From positions 186,001 to 250,000 of the forward strand of contig NZ_JAGZMO010000002.1 of assembly GCF_018364065.1 (NCBI RefSeq): a stretch of 64,000 nucleotides of DNA, in the 5' to 3' direction. Below, piece by piece: positions 61,364 to 64,000 of this stretch (positions are counted from its first letter, which is position 1; the number at the start of each line of letters is the position of its first letter). Below the pieces are notes generated by a model. The model made no database searches, was not told the DNA's origin, and saw only the letters and a list, made by a program, of their open reading frames with translations. The position numbers and the translations under genes were made by a program. This DNA is from Veillonella sp. (lineage in GTDB: Bacteria > Bacillota > Negativicutes > Veillonellales > Veillonellaceae).

Positions 61364-63979
61364 TTAGTCTTTGATAATCGTGTCCGGCAAATAACTCAAA
61401 AATATACTTGGCCGATTCTGTTGATTCCGATCACTGACGACGCTGTAAGAAATGTACAACTGTTTCTTGGCTCTCGTAATCGCCACATAGAACAGTCGTT
61501 TTTCTTCATCCAAACGCCCTTCCCGCTCCGCGTATCCGTTCGGGAAATTTCCCTGCGTAAGCCCTGCCAGGAAGACATAGTCAAACTCACTGCCCTTTGC
61601 CTGGTGAACCGTAATAATCGGGATGCGCTTGCTATTTTTAATGCGCCGGTCCGGTTCGCCCACCGTAAGCGCCGCCTCTTCTAAAATGCGCTGCAAACAG
61701 TCTCGACCGCCCAAGTCGCTATTAGTGGCTTCCAACTCAAGCAAAATGCGATACAGGTCGCGAATATTTTCTACACGAGAAGCTTCTTTGTGACTATTAT
61801 AATAGTCCACAACGCCCATATCTTTCATAATATAAGCGAGCAATTCGGTCGGTTTATCGGTCAAACTCTTCCGCCGCAAAGTCGTCATTTGAGACGCAAT
61901 TCCTGCAAAGGCATTTTTATAACGGCCGATTAAAGCACGCCGCTGATCCACGGCAGGTTCAATCTTTTCTTTGACCACATACAGCAATAAAGCCGCCGTA
62001 GCCCGAATATCATCCAGCGCGTTGTGCGAAGGCTTATGCTCAATCGGGAAGTAATTGCTCAAATATTCCAATTTATGATTTAATAGGCGCGGATAAAAGC
62101 GTCGGAACATATCCAGCGTGTCATATACGGCTCTGAAGGCCGGACGCCCTAAATTATGGCGATGCAGTTCACTGGTGAAGATATTTACGTCATAGTTTAC
62201 ATTATGCCCAACGATAATGGCCCCTTCTGTAAATTTTAAAAAGTCGTTCAACACCACTTCGGCCGGTTCGCCATGTTCCGCCAAGTATTCATCTGTAAAA
62301 TGATGCACGTCCGCCGAAGCACCTACCGATTTGGTTGGACGGATGAAACGTTCAAATACTTCCCCTTCTGAGCCGTCCGGGTTAATGCGATACGCCGCAA
62401 TCTGAATGATTTCATCCCGCGTCGTGTCCGTCCCTGTACTTTCCACGTCATATACGATGACCTGGCCCGCTTCCAGCCCTTTCAGCAAAATATCGTACGG
62501 TTCCCGTTCGAAAATCTGCATATCCATAAAGTCTGTAAGACGAAGCCCCAAGGTCCGTACAGGTTCGCTGTCCAGTTCTTCCAGACGACGCTCACCAATC
62601 CCCGGCACATAGCGCTTTACAATGCGTTTCACGCTGAGTGCGTCATTCGGATTGAGCAACAATTTGAAGAACGCCATTACGTCTTTAATTTCCTGGCGTC
62701 GGAAGAATTTAAACTCATCAATAATCATGAAATCACGCCGTTCTTCCACAGGCAATTTCATGTTCAGATTTTCAAAAAGACGACTAAAGTCCTGCGCCTG
62801 TCGATTGCCACGCACGAGTACGCCAATAGACGCATCTTTCGGCAAACTGCGAATCGTATCAAAGATGTAGGCCCCTTCTTTCCAAGGCATAGCTGCCTGA
62901 TGGAGGACAATCGGATGACCCGCATCATTGCTGGCTGCATACGGTTCCTGCTCATAGTATTCCCCAATGAGCTGAGGGAACATATTTTTCAGAACGGAAA
63001 ATGACGCTTCAAACAAGTATTTATTCGCCCGGTAGTTTTCGTAAAATACAATCACTTCCGGATTAAATTCCTCTTTATAAACCTGTAAAAACGCCTCCGG
63101 ATTGGAACCGCGCCATTCGTAAATGGTTTGGAAATAATCGCCGCACAACAACACGCGATTGCCGGGCCAAAGCATTTTCATGACCTCCGCTTCCAAATCG
63201 CTGGTGTCCTGCATTTCATCAACATTGATAAAGCTGTAGCGACTGCGCCAGCGTTCCCGCACTACCGGGTCTTGGAACAGGCGATGCACATCCGTAATCA
63301 AATCAGTAAAATCCACGCCGTGCAGCTGATGAAGGCTCATATCATACGACGCCACAGTATCCTGTCCGCTCAGTAAAAATCGCTCATAATCTTCCCGTAA
63401 CACATAGCTGCCGTCTCCGAAGAATCGCCGCAAATCGCCCTGCCGTTCTCTGCTGATGCGCTCAATCGTTTTCTTGTAGTCCCCTACCGCATCATCCGTG
63501 TAATAATGCCACAACGAACGCTGCTCTTTTACAAAAGCGATAAGCGCCGCAAAAGTGGCTATTTTCATCGCACGCGGACGGAGAGGCTCCAGGAGTTCCT
63601 GGCAATCCACCTCATCATAGATAGCCATGTCCACATAAAGCTCTTCGTTCGCCTTGCTCTCCTGTTGCAAAATCTTATAACAGAAGCTGTGAAATGTCCG
63701 TATTTCTACATTCTTTGCATCCGATCCGGCCATGCTCATAATGCGTTCTTTCATTTCCCGGCAAGCCTTATTGGTAAAGGTCAGGCAGAGAATATCTTCA
63801 GACCGGGCCGCGCCGGTTTTCAAAATATGCGCAATGCGATGAGCCAAGGTGTTCGTCTTGCCGGTGCCGGCCGATGCGAGCAGCAGAATATTGGATTCCA
63901 AGTTCGTTACTACCTGTTGCTGCGGTTTATTCAATTGTTGATACCCCGTAGGATGTTGTGTTGCTGTTTCCTGTACCAC
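61364..63979 (-). CDS. UvrD/PcrA-type helicase with internal DEDDh exonuclease
   Basis: 871 aa starting at a GTG with AGGAGG 8 bp upstream. SF1 helicase motifs: Walker A ASAGTGKT (35-42), Walker B VDEMQD (253-258), motif IV-like region near 310, motif V in VHQAKGSEFDYVFLAG (791 onward) and VI in RLFYVAITRAKKQ (about 829-839). Between the 2A halves, residues about 505-672 hold a DnaQ-like 3'-5' exonuclease: DVEST (Asp511, Glu513), GHNVNYDVNIF (Asp597) and HNALDDIRA (His652, Asp656). It could unwind and trim the same end in repair. Confidence 0.9.
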   Translation of the reverse strand: MVQETATQHPTGYQQLNKPQQQVVTNLESNILLLASAGTGKTNTLAHRIAHILKTGAARSEDILCLTFTNKACREMKERIMSMAGSDAKNVEIRTFHSFCYKILQQESKANEELYVDMAIYDEVDCQELLEPLRPRAMKIATFAALIAFVKEQRSLWHYYTDDAVGDYKKTIERISRERQGDLRRFFGDGSYVLREDYERFLLSGQDTVASYDMSLHQLHGVDFTDLITDVHRLFQDPVVRERWRSRYSFINVDEMQDTSDLEAEVMKMLWPGNRVLLCGDYFQTIYEWRGSNPEAFLQVYKEEFNPEVIVFYENYRANKYLFEASFSVLKNMFPQLIGEYYEQEPYAASNDAGHPIVLHQAAMPWKEGAYIFDTIRSLPKDASIGVLVRGNRQAQDFSRLFENLNMKLPVEERRDFMIIDEFKFFRRQEIKDVMAFFKLLLNPNDALSVKRIVKRYVPGIGERRLEELDSEPVRTLGLRLTDFMDMQIFEREPYDILLKGLEAGQVIVYDVESTGTDTTRDEIIQIAAYRINPDGSEGEVFERFIRPTKSVGASADVHHFTDEYLAEHGEPAEVVLNDFLKFTEGAIIVGHNVNYDVNIFTSELHRHNLGRPAFRAVYDTLDMFRRFYPRLLNHKLEYLSNYFPIEHKPSHNALDDIRATAALLLYVVKEKIEPAVDQRRALIGRYKNAFAGIASQMTTLRRKSLTDKPTELLAYIMKDMGVVDYYNSHKEASRVENIRDLYRILLELEATNSDLGGRDCLQRILEEAALTVGEPDRRIKNSKRIPIITVHQAKGSEFDYVFLAGLTQGNFPNGYAEREGRLDEEKRLFYVAITRAKKQLYISYSVVSDRNQQNRPSIFLSYLPDTIIKD

Positions 63980-64000
63980 CTTTTATACCTCCTACGCTTT

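Overview
The window is protein-dense, of moderate G+C, with genes on both strands, no rRNA or tRNA that I can see and no CRISPR array. It looks like an anaerobic, diderm-type Firmicute of the Negativicutes (a Veillonella/Dialister-like relative). That is an inference from LL-diaminopimelate aminotransferase, a fumarate reductase with an extended iron-sulfur subunit, a glycyl-radical microcompartment locus and many PLP enzymes. No marker gene here settles the genus.

Layout. 0-3 kb: fumarate reductase flavoprotein and iron-sulfur subunits (minus strand). 3-6 kb: an OmpR-type two-component system followed by a membrane-anchored PepSY protein split by a low-complexity insert. 6-10 kb: a possible structured RNA, dapL with paired palindromic operators, queD-queE, and an HxlR regulator divergent from a small dimeric-barrel protein. 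10-16 kb: two MalY/PatB-type C-S lyases flanking an NhaC-type antiporter, with a divergent XRE regulator. 16-24 kb: an exported protein, an aldehyde dehydrogenase, then a redox-stress set (MsrA-MsrB fusion, MFS exporter, OhrR-like and Rrf2 regulators) and a purine permease. 24-31 kb: PdxR divergent from pdxS across a perfect palindrome, then a D-serine deaminase/permease/regulator cluster. 31-39 kb: a sugar-acid module (UxaA/GarD-like dehydratase, KDG-type aldolase, amidohydrolase lactonase, two EIIC-only permeases, IclR regulator) containing a decayed MATE gene and a 29-bp repeat array. 39-53 kb: a glycyl-radical diol dehydratase bacterial microcompartment (GRM-type) operon. 53-64 kb: a TPR/DUF4037 plus DUF4125 pair, secreted and CpXC proteins, a MazG-like hydrolase, an MFS transporter, a YbjN-like protein, an RluA pseudouridine synthase and a UvrD helicase with a built-in DEDDh exonuclease.

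The most distinctive region is 39.2-52.6 kb. Dehydratase and activase are followed by PduB-like and PduA-like shell proteins, an acylating aldehyde dehydrogenase, a PocR sensor and AraC-type response regulator, PduL, a second aldehyde dehydrogenase carrying an encapsulation peptide, a long-tailed BMC-H protein, a GlcG/PduO-C protein and GlpF. GlpF would admit glycerol or 1,2-propanediol, the dehydratase would make an aldehyde inside the shell, aldehyde dehydrogenase would convert it to acyl-CoA, and PduL to acyl-phosphate. Unusual points: the dehydratase has an internal insert of about 60 residues that looks like an encapsulation helix; one shell protein carries an acidic linker of about 130 residues and an Arg/Lys-rich end; the sensor kinase has lost its catalytic motifs; and no pentameric vertex protein is present in the window.
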